A stretch of DNA of 64,000 nt, taken from contig NZ_CP107811.1 of NCBI RefSeq assembly GCF_036346105.1, forward strand, positions 4,158,501 to 4,222,500, read 5' to 3'. Positions 40,205-48,677 of this stretch are shown piece by piece. Position 1 is the first letter of the stretch, and every line of letters begins with the position of its first letter. The DNA comes from Streptomyces sp. NBC_00539. GTDB taxonomy: Bacteria > Actinomycetota > Actinomycetes > Streptomycetales > Streptomycetaceae. Below the pieces are notes generated by a model that saw only the letters and a program-made list of their open reading frames with translations, ran no database searches and was not told the DNA's origin. The position numbers and the translations under genes are program-made.

Positions 40205-40224
40205 GGGCCCTGCGGGCCCTTTTT
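40205..40224 (+). terminator. Intrinsic terminator inside the ppx-ndh gap
   Basis: GGGCCC-TGC-GGGCCC followed by TTTTT, one of the few hairpins here with a true U-tract. It lies 204 bp after the ppx stop and 250 bp before ndh. It could end ppx read-through, or a short transcript starting near the distal Rex-like site. Confidence 0.8.
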
Positions 40225-40423
40225 GTGCGCGCGTTCGTGCGATTGCCGGAGGCCGGGCGTGCGGGTCGGTAGGTATCCACGAACCCGGTGGTCTACTCCG
40301 TTTTCGGCCTTACAGGCCAGTTCAGGACGGGTGAACAACGTGTGGCGTTACACCGTGGTTCCCGTTCGGCGCCATGACGTGGGTCACGTGGGCGGCGCAG
40401 TGTAGCAGAGGGTTCCGAGCACC

Positions 40424-40441
40424 TTGTGAAGGGGCTCACGA
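40424..40441. promoter_or_regulatory. Rex-like operator at the ndh promoter
   Basis: TTGTGAAGGGGCTCACGA matches 12 of 14 positions of TTGTGAA-N4-TTCACAA. It ends 33 bp before the ATG. GATACT at 40463-40468 is a plausible -10, which would put this dyad over the -35 region. Rex is the NADH/NAD+-sensing repressor, and ndh is, from established knowledge, a Rex target in S. coelicolor. Confidence 0.68.
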
Positions 40442-40474
40442 GCGTCACCCCTGTGGGTGCTGGATACTCGTTCC

Positions 40475-41854
40475 ATGAGCACCACGGAGCGTCCCAGGAT
40501 CCTCGTTGTAGGAGGTGGGTACGTAGGCCTGTACGCAGCCAAGCGCATCATGAAGAAGATGCGCTACGGCGAGGCGACCGTCACGGTCGTCGACCCGCGC
40601 TCGTACATGACCTACCAGCCCTTCCTCCCCGAAGTGGCCGCAGGCAGCATCTCGCCTCGGCACGTCGTCGTCCCGCTGCGACGCGTGCTGCCCAAGGCAG
40701 AGGTCCTCACCGGCCGGGTCACCAGCATCGACCAGGACCGCAAGGTCGCCGTCGTCACGCCGCTCGTCGGCGAGGCGTACGAGCTGCCCTTCGACTACCT
40801 GGTGATCGCGCTCGGCGCCGTCTCCCGCACCTTCCCGATCCCCGGCCTCGCCGAACAGGGCATCGGCATGAAGGGCGTCGAAGAGGGCATCGGCCTGCGC
40901 AACCACGTACTCGAGCAGCTCGACAAGGCCGAGTCCACGACGGACGAGAACGTCCGTCGCAAGGCCCTCACCTTCGTCTTCGTCGGCGGCGGCTTCGCCG
41001 GCGCGGAGACCATCGGTGAGGTCGAGGACATGGCCCGCGACGCGGCCAAGTACTACTCCAGCATCAAGCGCGAGGACATGCGCTTCATCCTGGTCGACGC
41101 GGCGGACAAGATCCTTCCCGAGGTCGGGCCCAAGCTCGGCACCTGGGGCAAGGAGCACCTCGAGTCCCGCGGCATCGAGATCTACCTGAACACCTCCATG
41201 GACTCGTGCGTGGACGGCCACGTGGTGCTGAAGAACGGCCTCGAGGTCGACTCCAACACCATCGTCTGGACCGCCGGCGTCAAGCCGAACCCGGTCCTGG
41301 CCCGCTACGGCCTCCCGCTGGGTCCGCGCGGTCACGTCGACGCCTCCCCGACCCTCCAGGTCACCGGCACCGACTACATCTGGGCCGCGGGCGACAATGC
41401 CCAGGTCCCGGACGTCGCCGCCCGCAAGGCGGGCGTCGAGAACGCCTGGTGCCCGCCGAACGCCCAGCACGCGCTGCGCCAGGCCAAGGTCCTCGGCGAC
41501 AACGTCATCTCGGGCATGCGGGGCTTCCCGCAGACCGAGTACTCGCACTCCAACAAGGGTGCGGTGGCGGGTCTCGGCCTCCACAAGGGCGTCGCGATGA
41601 TCGTCATGGGCAAGATGAAGATCAAGCTCAAGGGCCGGCTCGCCTGGTACATGCACCGTGGCTACCACGGCATGGCCATGCCGACCTGGAACCGCAAGAT
41701 CCGCGTCTTCGCCGACTGGACCCTCGGCATGTTCCTCAAGCGCGAGGTCGTCTCCCTCGGTGCGCTGGAGTCCCCGCGCGAGGAGTTCTACGAGGCCGCC
41801 AAGCCGGCCCCGGCCGCCGCCCAGGCCCCGGCGCAGAAGGCGAAGGCCTCCTGA
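40475..41854 (+). CDS. ndh: Type II NADH dehydrogenase (NDH-2)
   Basis: 459 residues. A non-proton-pumping flavoprotein that passes electrons from NADH to menaquinone on the inner face of the membrane. FAD site: RILVVGGGYVGLYAAKRIMK (about 7-26). NADH site: LTFVFVGGGFAGAETIGEVE (about 168-187). The second FAD motif is YIWAAGDNAQVPD (about 305-317). The quinone-side segment has WCPPNAQHALRQA and a C-terminal amphipathic region (LAWYMHRGYHGMAMPTWNRK) that anchors it to the membrane. The tail is Ala/Pro-rich. The ATG at 40475 lies 6 bases after a -10-like GATACT, suggesting a leaderless or very short leader mRNA. Confidence 0.93.
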   Translation: MSTTERPRILVVGGGYVGLYAAKRIMKKMRYGEATVTVVDPRSYMTYQPFLPEVAAGSISPRHVVVPLRRVLPKAEVLTGRVTSIDQDRKVAVVTPLVGEAYELPFDYLVIALGAVSRTFPIPGLAEQGIGMKGVEEGIGLRNHVLEQLDKAESTTDENVRRKALTFVFVGGGFAGAETIGEVEDMARDAAKYYSSIKREDMRFILVDAADKILPEVGPKLGTWGKEHLESRGIEIYLNTSMDSCVDGHVVLKNGLEVDSNTIVWTAGVKPNPVLARYGLPLGPRGHVDASPTLQVTGTDYIWAAGDNAQVPDVAARKAGVENAWCPPNAQHALRQAKVLGDNVISGMRGFPQTEYSHSNKGAVAGLGLHKGVAMIVMGKMKIKLKGRLAWYMHRGYHGMAMPTWNRKIRVFADWTLGMFLKREVVSLGALESPREEFYEAAKPAPAAAQAPAQKAKAS

Positions 41855-41897
41855 CGCGGCGCGAGCCGCATCACGCCTGAGTACGACCAGCACGTCC

Positions 41898-41941
41898 CCG
41901 AAGGGGCCGCCCGCCATCCGTGGTGCGGGCGGCCCCTTCGG
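41898..41941 (+). terminator. Hairpin terminator after ndh
   Basis: Perfect 17-bp stem, CCGAAGGGGCCGCCCGC with its complement, around a 10-base loop, 43 bp after the stop. Confidence 0.85.
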
Positions 41942-42149
41942 CGTTCCCGCCGGGTCCGGCCTCGTCCGGCACCCCTCGTCGGCAGCCGGGGGGTGCCGGG
42001 GCGCACTCAGGGGCGGGGCCCCGGGCACGGCCGCCTCGTGCCGTCCTGGAGGGTTCTTTGAGCCGCCTCCGCGAAGATCGTCCGTAAAGGGCCTAACCCT
42101 CGCCGGAATTGGGTAGGCCGTCCGGTCGGAACTTCTGGAGGTGCCTGCC

Positions 42150-43523
42150 ATGACCGACGCCGCGCCGCGGCTGGCCGCTCTCGCCGAAACCTTGCTGGGC
42201 GCCCCCGTGCCCGTGCGCATACGTGCCTGGGACGGCAGCGAGGCCGGCCCGTCCACCGGCCCCACCCTGGTCCTGAACCACCGCCGGGCGCTGCGCCGCA
42301 TGCTGTGGAAGCCGGGCGAGCTGGGCCTGGCGCGGGCCTGGGTGGCCGGAGAGCTGACCGTCGAAGGGGACCTGTTCGAGCTGCTGGACCGGGTGGCCGG
42401 ACTCCTCTGGGAGCGCGAGCCCGCCCCGGCCCCGAAGCCCGCGACCAGCGGCCTCGCCGCCCCGCGCCCGCACCGGCCGGCCGCCGCCTCCGGCGCCGCC
42501 GGGACGGCCGCCCTGCTGCGAGACCCCCACCTGCGTGCCGCCGTACGCGACCTGGTCGCCCTCGCCCGGCCCTGGCCGGCCCCCGCGCCGCCCCCGGAGG
42601 AGGCCGCCCGCCGCGGGGGCGCCCTCCACAGCAAGGGCCGCGACCGCCAGGCGATCAGCCACCACTACGACGTCGGCAACGCCTTCTACGAGCACGTCCT
42701 GGGCCCCTCGATGGTGTACTCCTGTGCGTACTGGAGCCCCGGCGGCACCCTGGAGGACGCGCAGCGCGACAAGCTCGACCTGGTCTGCCGCAAGCTCGAC
42801 CTCGCCCCCGGCCGGCGCCTGCTCGACGTCGGCTGCGGCTGGGGCTCCATGGCCCTGCACGCGGCCCGCGAGTACGGGGTCCAGGTCACCGGCGTCACGC
42901 TCTCGCAGGAGCAGGCCGTCTACGCCCGCAAGCGGGTCGCCGAGGAGGGCCTGGCCGACCGGATCGACATCCGGGTCCAGGACTACCGGGACGTCAAGGA
43001 CGGCCCGTACGACGCGATCTCCTCGATCGGCATGGCCGAGCACGTCGGCGCCGCCCGCTACCGCGAGTACGCCCACACCCTGCACGGGCTGCTCCGGCCC
43101 GGCGGCCGGTTGCTGAACCACCAGATCGCCCGGCGGCCGGAGCCCGACGAAGAGGCCTACCGGATCGACGAGTTCATCGACGCCTACGTCTTCCCCGACG
43201 GGGAGCTCTCCCCGATCGGCACCACCGTCGGCGAACTGGAACGGGCCGGCTTCGAGGTCCGCGACGTGGAGGCGCTGCGCGAGCACTACGCGCTGACCCT
43301 GCGGGCCTGGGTGGCCCGGCTGGAGCGGCACTGGGACGAGGCCGTCCGGCTGACCTCCCCCGGCCGCGCCCGGGTGTGGCTGCTGTACATGGCGGCTTCC
43401 GCGCTCGGCTTCGAGCACAACCGGCTCGGCGTCAACCAGGTCCTCGCGGTGCGCCCGGGGGACGGCGGGGTCTCCGGGATGCCGCTGCGGGCCCGCGAGT
43501 GGGGCGCGCCGCAGACTCCGTAG
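42150..43523 (+). CDS. cfa: Cyclopropane-fatty-acyl-phospholipid synthase
   Basis: 457 residues. Transfers a methylene from SAM to cis double bonds of membrane phospholipid acyl chains. The SAM site LLDVGCGWGSMALHAA lies at about 224-239. It is preceded by SKGRDRQAISHHYDVGNAFY and MVYSCAYWSPGGTLEDAQRD, the lipid-facing motifs of the family. Then come SIGMAEHVGAARYREY and FIDAYVFPDGELSPIG. An Ala/Pro-rich insert at about 100-160 separates the N-terminal domain. The ATG at 42150 has GGAGG 8 bases upstream. The stop codon lies in a 19-bp tandem duplication. Confidence 0.93.
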   Translation: MTDAAPRLAALAETLLGAPVPVRIRAWDGSEAGPSTGPTLVLNHRRALRRMLWKPGELGLARAWVAGELTVEGDLFELLDRVAGLLWEREPAPAPKPATSGLAAPRPHRPAAASGAAGTAALLRDPHLRAAVRDLVALARPWPAPAPPPEEAARRGGALHSKGRDRQAISHHYDVGNAFYEHVLGPSMVYSCAYWSPGGTLEDAQRDKLDLVCRKLDLAPGRRLLDVGCGWGSMALHAAREYGVQVTGVTLSQEQAVYARKRVAEEGLADRIDIRVQDYRDVKDGPYDAISSIGMAEHVGAARYREYAHTLHGLLRPGGRLLNHQIARRPEPDEEAYRIDEFIDAYVFPDGELSPIGTTVGELERAGFEVRDVEALREHYALTLRAWVARLERHWDEAVRLTSPGRARVWLLYMAASALGFEHNRLGVNQVLAVRPGDGGVSGMPLRAREWGAPQTP

Positions 43524-43541
43524 CGCGCCGCAGACCCCGTA
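43504..43541. repeat. 19-bp tandem duplication across the cfa stop codon
   Basis: GCGCGCCGCAGACTCCGTA at 43504-43522 is followed directly by GCGCGCCGCAGACCCCGTA at 43523-43541, one mismatch. The first copy encodes the last residues and holds the first two bases of the TAG stop. Confidence 0.9.
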
Positions 43542-43561
43542 GCGCGCAGGGGGCATGCGAA

Positions 43562-43595
43562 GGGCCCCGCGACCGGAACTCCGGTCGCGGGGCCC
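43562..43595. terminator. Bidirectional terminator between cfa and the ABC permease
   Basis: Perfect 15-bp stem, GGGCCCCGCGACCGG with its complement, around AACT, in the 93-bp gap between convergent genes. Confidence 0.85.
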
Positions 43596-43616
43596 TCCTG
43601 CGCGGGCCGGCCGTGG

Positions 43617-46169
43617 CTACTCGGTCTTGATGGCGGTCAGCATGTTCAGCCGGGCGGCGCTGCGGGCCGGCCACATGGCCGCCAGGGCGCCGACCACACC
43701 GGCCAGCAGCATGAAGATCGCGATCCGGTCGAACGGGACGACCAGTGCGTAGTGCGGCACCCCGTCCTTGATGGTCTGGCCGACGGCCCAGGCGATGAAC
43801 GTACCGAGGACGACACCGATGACCGCGCCGAACAGCGAGATCACGATGGCCTCCAGGCGGATCATGTTCTTGACCCGGCCCCGGTCCAGGCCGATGGCGC
43901 GCAGCATGCCGATCTCCTGGGTCCGCTCGTAGACGGACATGGCCAGGGTGTTGACGACGCCGAGCACCGAGATGATCAGCGCCATGCCGAGCAGCCCGTA
44001 CATGATGTTGAGCGCGGTGTTGATCGCGCCGCCCAGCTCGTTGCGCATGTCCTGCTGGGTGGCGATGTTCATCGCCGGGTTCTTGCCGAGGGCGTCGACG
44101 AGGGTCTGCTGGGCCTTGGCGGAGGGGCCGCCGTCCATCTTGACGAAGACCTCGGGCAGGTACGGCTTCTCCTCGTGGGCGGAGAGGATCTTGTAGTCGA
44201 GCACGTAGGGGGAGAGCATGCCGTCCATCTCCTTGTAGACGGCGCCCACCACCAGATCGGCCTTCTTGTTGTCGTCGAAGGCGGCCTTGAGCACCGAACC
44301 GACCTGGAGGCCCTGGGACTTCGCCGTCGTGTCGGCGACCGCGACCTGGCCCTTGCCGAGGCTGTCCAGCGAACCGGTGACCACCTCGATGTTGAGGAGC
44401 GATCCGATCGTGGCCGGTTCGACGCCGGAGACGGAGCGGGACGCCTTGCCGCCGTCGAAGCGCAGGTAGGAGGCCTGCTGCGGGGAGACGGCCTTGACGC
44501 CCGGCGCCTTGGCCAGCGCGCCGATCACGCTCTGGTCGAGTCCGCCGAAGCCGCCGGACAGCGAGATCTTGTAGTCGGCCTTGAGCTTGTCGGTGGTCAT
44601 GCGGTCCACGGCCTTGCCCATGGTCACGCCGAGCACCGACAGGGCGGTGACCAGGGTCAGTCCGATGGCGAGCGAGGCGGCGGTGACGGCGGTGCGGCGC
44701 GGGTTGCGCACCGCGTTCTGCGCGGCCAGCTTGCCGGCGACGCCGAACGCTTTGCGTAGCGCCGGGCGCAGGGCCGCGATGACCGGGCGGGAGAGCGCGG
44801 GCAGCAGCACGATGATGCCGATCATCGTGAGGAACGCGCCCCCGCCGATGATCATCTTGCCGTCCTTGCCCATCAGCGCGCCGCCGAGGATCCCGGCCAG
44901 GCCGAACAGGGTGAGCGCGCCGCCGATGCTGTTGCGCAGCACCAGGGACTTCGCGGTGGCCGGCAGGTGGGCGCTGCCCATGGCGGCGACCGGGGCGATG
45001 CGGGCGGTGCGGCGGGCGGGCAGCCAGGCCGCGAGGAGCGTGACGAGGACACCGATGGCGATCGCGCTCGCGACGGTCACCGGGCTGATGACCAGCGGGC
45101 CGGCCGGGATCTTCGCGCCGATGGAGTCCATCACGGAGCGCATGCCGACCGCGAGGCCGACACCGGCCAGCAGGCCGACGGCGGAGGAGACCACGCCGAC
45201 GACGAGGGCCTCGGCCAGCACGGACCGCTTGACCTGGCCGCGGTTGGCGCCGATGGCGCGCAGCAGGGCCAGCTCCTTGGTGCGCTGGGCGACCAGCATG
45301 GTGAAGGTGTTGTAGATCAGGAAGATGCCGACGAACAGCGAGATCAGTGCGAACGTCAGCAGCATCTGGTTGGTGGTGTCCATCTGCCGCTCGATGTTCT
45401 TGGCCTGCTCGGCGGCCAGCTCGGCGCCGGTCTTGGCCGTGGCGTCCTTGCCGAGGAGCGGCGTGACCTCGGACAGCAGCCGGTCGGCCGTGGTGCCGGG
45501 CTTCGCGCTGACCGAGAGCTCCTCGTAGAAGCCGGGGGCCAGGTAGAGCTTCTGGGCGGTGGCCGTGTCGAACAGCACCAGCGAGCCGCCCGCGTTGACC
45601 TGGCCGTCCTCGGTGGTGAACACGCCCGAGAGGGTGTACTCGGTGGGCAGGCCGTTGGAGGCCACCCGCACCTTGTCGCCCACCGCGTACTCGCCGCGGC
45701 GGGCGGTCTCCTTGTCGAGGGCGATCTGGTCGGCCTTCGCGGGGCCGTTGCCCTGGGTGAAGGCGTAGCGCGGGTCCTTGCCGTCCTTGACGGGGGCGAA
45801 GTTGGAGCCGCGGTTGGCCCATCCGCTGCCGATCAGCTTGCCGGCGGGGTCGGCGACACCGGCGAAGCCGGAGACGCGGCCGGAGACGGTGTCGACCCCC
45901 TGGAGGGCCTTGACCTTGTCGAGGGTCTGCGTGCTGATGCCCGGCTCGCCCTCCTTGGTCCCGTCGTCGTTGCGGGAGGGGCCGTTGGCGGTGACGGAGA
46001 CGGCGACGCCGTCGAAGCTCTTGGCGGACTGGCCGGACAGCGCCTTGCCGACGGTGTCGGTGAAGACGAGCGTGCCGGAGACGAAGGCCACGCCGAGGAC
46101 GACGGCGAGCACCGTCATCAACAGCCTGGCCTTGTGCGCGAGTACGTTGCGCAGGGCGGTACGGAACAT
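43617..46169 (-). CDS. ABC transporter permease, FtsX/MacB family (second copy)
   Basis: 850 residues, same architecture as the permease at 16901-19477. N-terminal helix LLMTVLAVVLGVAFVSGTLV, an extracytoplasmic domain (about 40-255), first FtsX unit with AQRTKELALLRAIGANRGQV, a second half with VRNPRRTAVTAASLAIGLTL, and a final FtsX unit with ERTQEIGMLRAIGLDRGRVK. The C-terminus RLNMLTAIKTE parallels RMNVLNAIATD in the other copy. It follows its ATPase by 53 bp; here there is a gap instead of the 4-bp overlap in the other pair. Substrate unknown. Confidence 0.9.
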   Translation of the reverse strand: MFRTALRNVLAHKARLLMTVLAVVLGVAFVSGTLVFTDTVGKALSGQSAKSFDGVAVSVTANGPSRNDDGTKEGEPGISTQTLDKVKALQGVDTVSGRVSGFAGVADPAGKLIGSGWANRGSNFAPVKDGKDPRYAFTQGNGPAKADQIALDKETARRGEYAVGDKVRVASNGLPTEYTLSGVFTTEDGQVNAGGSLVLFDTATAQKLYLAPGFYEELSVSAKPGTTADRLLSEVTPLLGKDATAKTGAELAAEQAKNIERQMDTTNQMLLTFALISLFVGIFLIYNTFTMLVAQRTKELALLRAIGANRGQVKRSVLAEALVVGVVSSAVGLLAGVGLAVGMRSVMDSIGAKIPAGPLVISPVTVASAIAIGVLVTLLAAWLPARRTARIAPVAAMGSAHLPATAKSLVLRNSIGGALTLFGLAGILGGALMGKDGKMIIGGGAFLTMIGIIVLLPALSRPVIAALRPALRKAFGVAGKLAAQNAVRNPRRTAVTAASLAIGLTLVTALSVLGVTMGKAVDRMTTDKLKADYKISLSGGFGGLDQSVIGALAKAPGVKAVSPQQASYLRFDGGKASRSVSGVEPATIGSLLNIEVVTGSLDSLGKGQVAVADTTAKSQGLQVGSVLKAAFDDNKKADLVVGAVYKEMDGMLSPYVLDYKILSAHEEKPYLPEVFVKMDGGPSAKAQQTLVDALGKNPAMNIATQQDMRNELGGAINTALNIMYGLLGMALIISVLGVVNTLAMSVYERTQEIGMLRAIGLDRGRVKNMIRLEAIVISLFGAVIGVVLGTFIAWAVGQTIKDGVPHYALVVPFDRIAIFMLLAGVVGALAAMWPARSAARLNMLTAIKTE

Positions 46170-46222
46170 GGTGGAGGCGTCCAGTAGGTCGGGGGTCAGC
46201 GGGGACGGGGAGGGGACGTCCC

Positions 46223-46993
46223 TCAGCTGGTGCGGCCCTTGGCGTCGAAGGCCTTCATGCGGTCGAGGACGCCGTCGGCGCTCGGGCTCAGCATCTCGTC
46301 GACGATGCGTCCGTCGGCGAGGAAGATGACGCGGTCCGCGTAGGAGGCGGCGACGGGGTCGTGGGTGACCATCACGACGGTCTGGCCGAGTTCGCGGACG
46401 GAGTTGCGCAGGAAGCCGAGTACCTCGGCGCCGGAGCGGGAGTCGAGGTTGCCGGTGGGCTCGTCACCGAAGATGATCTCCGGCCGGGACGCGAGGGCGC
46501 GGGCCACGGCCACGCGCTGCTGCTGGCCGCCCGACAGCTGCGTGGGGCGGTGGCCGAGGCGGTCGGAGAGGCCGACCATCCGGATGACCGAGTCCAGCCA
46601 CTGCCGGTCGGGCTTGCGGCCGGCTATGTCCATCGGGAGGGTGATGTTCTCCAGGGCCGTCAGGGTCGGCAGCAGGTTGAAGGCCTGGAAGATGAAGCCG
46701 ATCTTGTCGCGGCGCAGCTGGGTCAGCTGCTTGTCCTTGAGGGAGCCGAGTTCGGTGTCGCCGATGCGTACGGAGCCGCCGGAGAAGGTGTCCAGACCCG
46801 CGACGCAGTGCATCAGCGTGGACTTGCCGGAGCCGGAGGGGCCCATGATCGCGGTGAACCGGCCCTGGCCGAAGTCGACGGAGACGTTGTCCAGCGCGAC
46901 CACCTGGGTCTCGCCCTGGCCGTACACCTTGGACAGCTGCGTGGCACGGGCGGCCACCGCCTGGGTGGTGGGGGCGTAGTTCATGGCGGTCAC
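46223..46993 (-). CDS. ABC transporter ATP-binding protein (MacB/LolD type, second copy)
   Basis: 256 residues. Walker A GPSGSGKST, Q-loop FIFQAFNLLPT, signature LSGGQQQRVAVARAL, Walker B IIFGDEP, H-loop VTHDP. Long stretches, such as LKDKQLTQLRRDKIGFIFQ, are nearly identical to the ATPase at 16116-16904. GTG at 46993 is preceded by AGGAG at 6 bases; ATG at 46984 is an alternative. It is the first gene of a two-gene operon on the minus strand, with the bldA tRNA diverging about 400 bp away. Confidence 0.92.
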   Translation of the reverse strand: MTAMNYAPTTQAVAARATQLSKVYGQGETQVVALDNVSVDFGQGRFTAIMGPSGSGKSTLMHCVAGLDTFSGGSVRIGDTELGSLKDKQLTQLRRDKIGFIFQAFNLLPTLTALENITLPMDIAGRKPDRQWLDSVIRMVGLSDRLGHRPTQLSGGQQQRVAVARALASRPEIIFGDEPTGNLDSRSGAEVLGFLRNSVRELGQTVVMVTHDPVAASYADRVIFLADGRIVDEMLSPSADGVLDRMKAFDAKGRTS

Positions 46994-47390
46994 GGGTGAC
47001 TCCTGTCGAGCGGGATGCTGCGCTGGGGCGGGACCCTTCCATCCTCGCCGCACGCACCCCCGCCCCGGATCAGCCGCGGTGCCGGTTCGACGGCCCACTG
47101 GAGGCTGACACGGGGGCGCGCGCCTCCTCCTCTGGTATGACGCCGCTCCCTTTGAGAGCGCCGTGCGCGGGGTGGCGGGTGGGGTGGCGCGGGGAGGCGA
47201 AATCCCGTCAAATGCGCGCGGGGGAGATCGTCGCCCGCGAGGTGCCGACCGTGCGTTATCGCACCTGACGACCACTCAAGCGTCAATAGAATCAGACAAC
47301 ATCGGACAGAGTCCCAGGTCGGGGCAGGGATACTTACGGATAGGCTCACCCTGGGCGTCCACAGCTTTTCCACGGGGGCCGCCACGCCCT
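46994..47390. promoter_or_regulatory. Intergenic region between ABC operon and bldA
   Basis: 397 bp with no gene. It includes a short palindrome GTGCG-TTAT-CGCAC at 47251-47264. On the plus strand CTGACG (47265-47270), a 16-bp spacer and TAGAAT (47287-47292) could be the bldA promoter, giving a 5' leader of about 90 nt to be trimmed by RNase P. The stretch 47280-47345 is AT-richer than its surroundings. Confidence 0.4.
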
Positions 47391-47475
47391 GCCCGGATGG
47401 TGGAATGCAGACACGGCGAGCTTAAACCTCGCTGGCCTTCGGGCCGTGCCGGTTCAAGTCCGGCTCCGGGCACCA
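47391..47475 (+). tRNA. bldA: tRNA-Leu, anticodon UAA (bldA)
   Basis: 85 nt including an encoded CCA. The acceptor is GCCCGGA/TCCGGGC. The D loop has GGTGGAATGCAGACAC, and the anticodon stem GCGAG/CTCGC has loop CTTAAAC (anticodon TAA). A long variable arm (TGGCCTTCGGGCCG region) marks a class II tRNA, and the T loop is TTCAAGT. This is the only tRNA that reads UUA. In Streptomyces, bldA controls aerial growth and antibiotic production through rare TTA codons in regulatory genes. I found no TTA codon in the genes of this window. Confidence 0.97.
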
Positions 47476-47816
47476 CGCACGCGGGGCAGGGGCGCGCCGG
47501 TGACCACGGCCGCCCCGCCGGCGTACGACCGGGCGGAACACCGCCCCTCCGCCTCATCGCGAGCCCGTGGGCCGGGCCGTCACCGACTCGATGAACGCGG
47601 CCGCCACGTGATCGTGGACGCGCTCCGATGACCAGTTCCCCGAACGCGTCGGCCGCGCGCCGGGCCGGAGCTCCGAGTGCACCTGCGGCGCCGGCAGCCA
47701 GGACTTCCGAATCTCAGCACGCTGCCGCCGACTCGCGGCCAAGTTGGTCCTTGCGCGGGCATACGACGGCCACGTGGAAGGTGGTGAGCCGTGAACCGAC
47801 GCGTCCGGTCCGCCTG
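47476..47816. other. Gap after bldA with no complete gene; possible gene relic
   Basis: 341 bp between bldA and the Imm49 gene. On the minus strand two short frames have coding-like third-position GC but break each other: one ends ...FHVAVVCPRKDQLGRESAAA, the next runs EIRKSWLPAPQVHSELRP to SVTARPTGSR and stops near 47556. This could be a decayed immunity or toxin fragment. I cannot match it to a family. No repeat of the tRNA 3' end was seen. Confidence 0.3.
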
Positions 47817-48677
47817 TCAGGTGGGGAATTCGCCGAGCCACCCGCGGGTCAGCAGGTGGTGCGGAAGGTAGCCCGACTCGACCTCGACCGGCATCTTGCC
47901 GTCGAAGGCGAAGCACGCGATGGCCAAGGGGGCAAGGGCGAGATGACCACCAGGGCTTTCCACTCGCTTCTCGTCAGCCGTCCAGTACGCCTTGTGTAGC
48001 TCCAGTGCCTGTACCAACGCCTCGTTGAACCCGACCGCGTTCTGGGTGATGAACAGGTAGAAGAGGTTGATCGGCGGCGCCAGCACCGCCTCCAACAGCT
48101 CCCGTGGAGCTTGGACGGCGATGCCCGGAGTCGACATTTCGACGGCGCGGGTCAACTTCGCCACCAAGTCGGGCCCCTGCAACCAGTACGTCTGCAACGT
48201 ATCGACCCAGTGCCGGACGAACTCGTCGAATCCGCCGTCATGGAGGCGATCGAGTGGGAAGCGGGCCAGTTCGGTGATGCGAACCTGGTCCCGGCACACC
48301 ACGGCGAGCCAGAACGTGGTCAGCCACGTCCCGAGGTCGGTGAGGCCCTGATCCGCGCCCGTGGCCGGCAGTGTTCGGATCTGACGGTTGATCCGACACT
48401 CCACGGTTCCCTCGGTCGCCGAAGCCGTGGCGAAGATGGCGGACCCCACCTGAAGGGCGTTGACAACCGCTTCCCAGGTCTCCAGCTTCGCCGCACGGGG
48501 GTCGACCGTGCAACGTGCGCCGAGGTGGAGGAGCGCGTTGTTGAAGACGCGCCCGAGGGCGTGGGGGCGCCGCTCCAGCCTGTCGATGTCATCGGCCAGA
48601 TCCTCGCCGAGTGACTCTGCCCATTCTTCTTCCGTGGGCCCCGGTGACGCAAAGTGCCTACTGACAATGGTGGTCAC
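47817..48677 (-). CDS. Imm49 family immunity protein
   Basis: 286 residues. ARCTVDPRAAKLETWEAVVN, GTWLTTFWLAVVCRDQVRIT, FVRHWVDTLQTYWLQGPDLV and PPINLFYLFITQNAVGFNEA, then HKAYWTADEKR, follow the pattern I know for the immunity-49 family of polymorphic toxin systems. It starts at GTG 48677, overlapping the stop of the toxin gene by 4 bp, so antidote and toxin are translationally coupled. It should act in the cytosol, neutralising the nuclease domain of the 948-residue protein. The pairing follows from position; binding is not shown. Confidence 0.82.
   Translation of the reverse strand: MTTIVSRHFASPGPTEEEWAESLGEDLADDIDRLERRPHALGRVFNNALLHLGARCTVDPRAAKLETWEAVVNALQVGSAIFATASATEGTVECRINRQIRTLPATGADQGLTDLGTWLTTFWLAVVCRDQVRITELARFPLDRLHDGGFDEFVRHWVDTLQTYWLQGPDLVAKLTRAVEMSTPGIAVQAPRELLEAVLAPPINLFYLFITQNAVGFNEALVQALELHKAYWTADEKRVESPGGHLALAPLAIACFAFDGKMPVEVESGYLPHHLLTRGWLGEFPT

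Noticed and set aside
40378..40388. CGTG-GGT-CACG as a CRP-type site
   Set aside because: The GTG and CAC half-sites are only 3 bases apart, too close for the usual CRP spacing.
47391..47475. Genes in this window as direct bldA targets
   Set aside because: Each TTA or minus-strand TAA string I met in a gene fell out of frame (mostly spanning TAC or TAT codons). The reading was by eye, so an isolated miss is possible.
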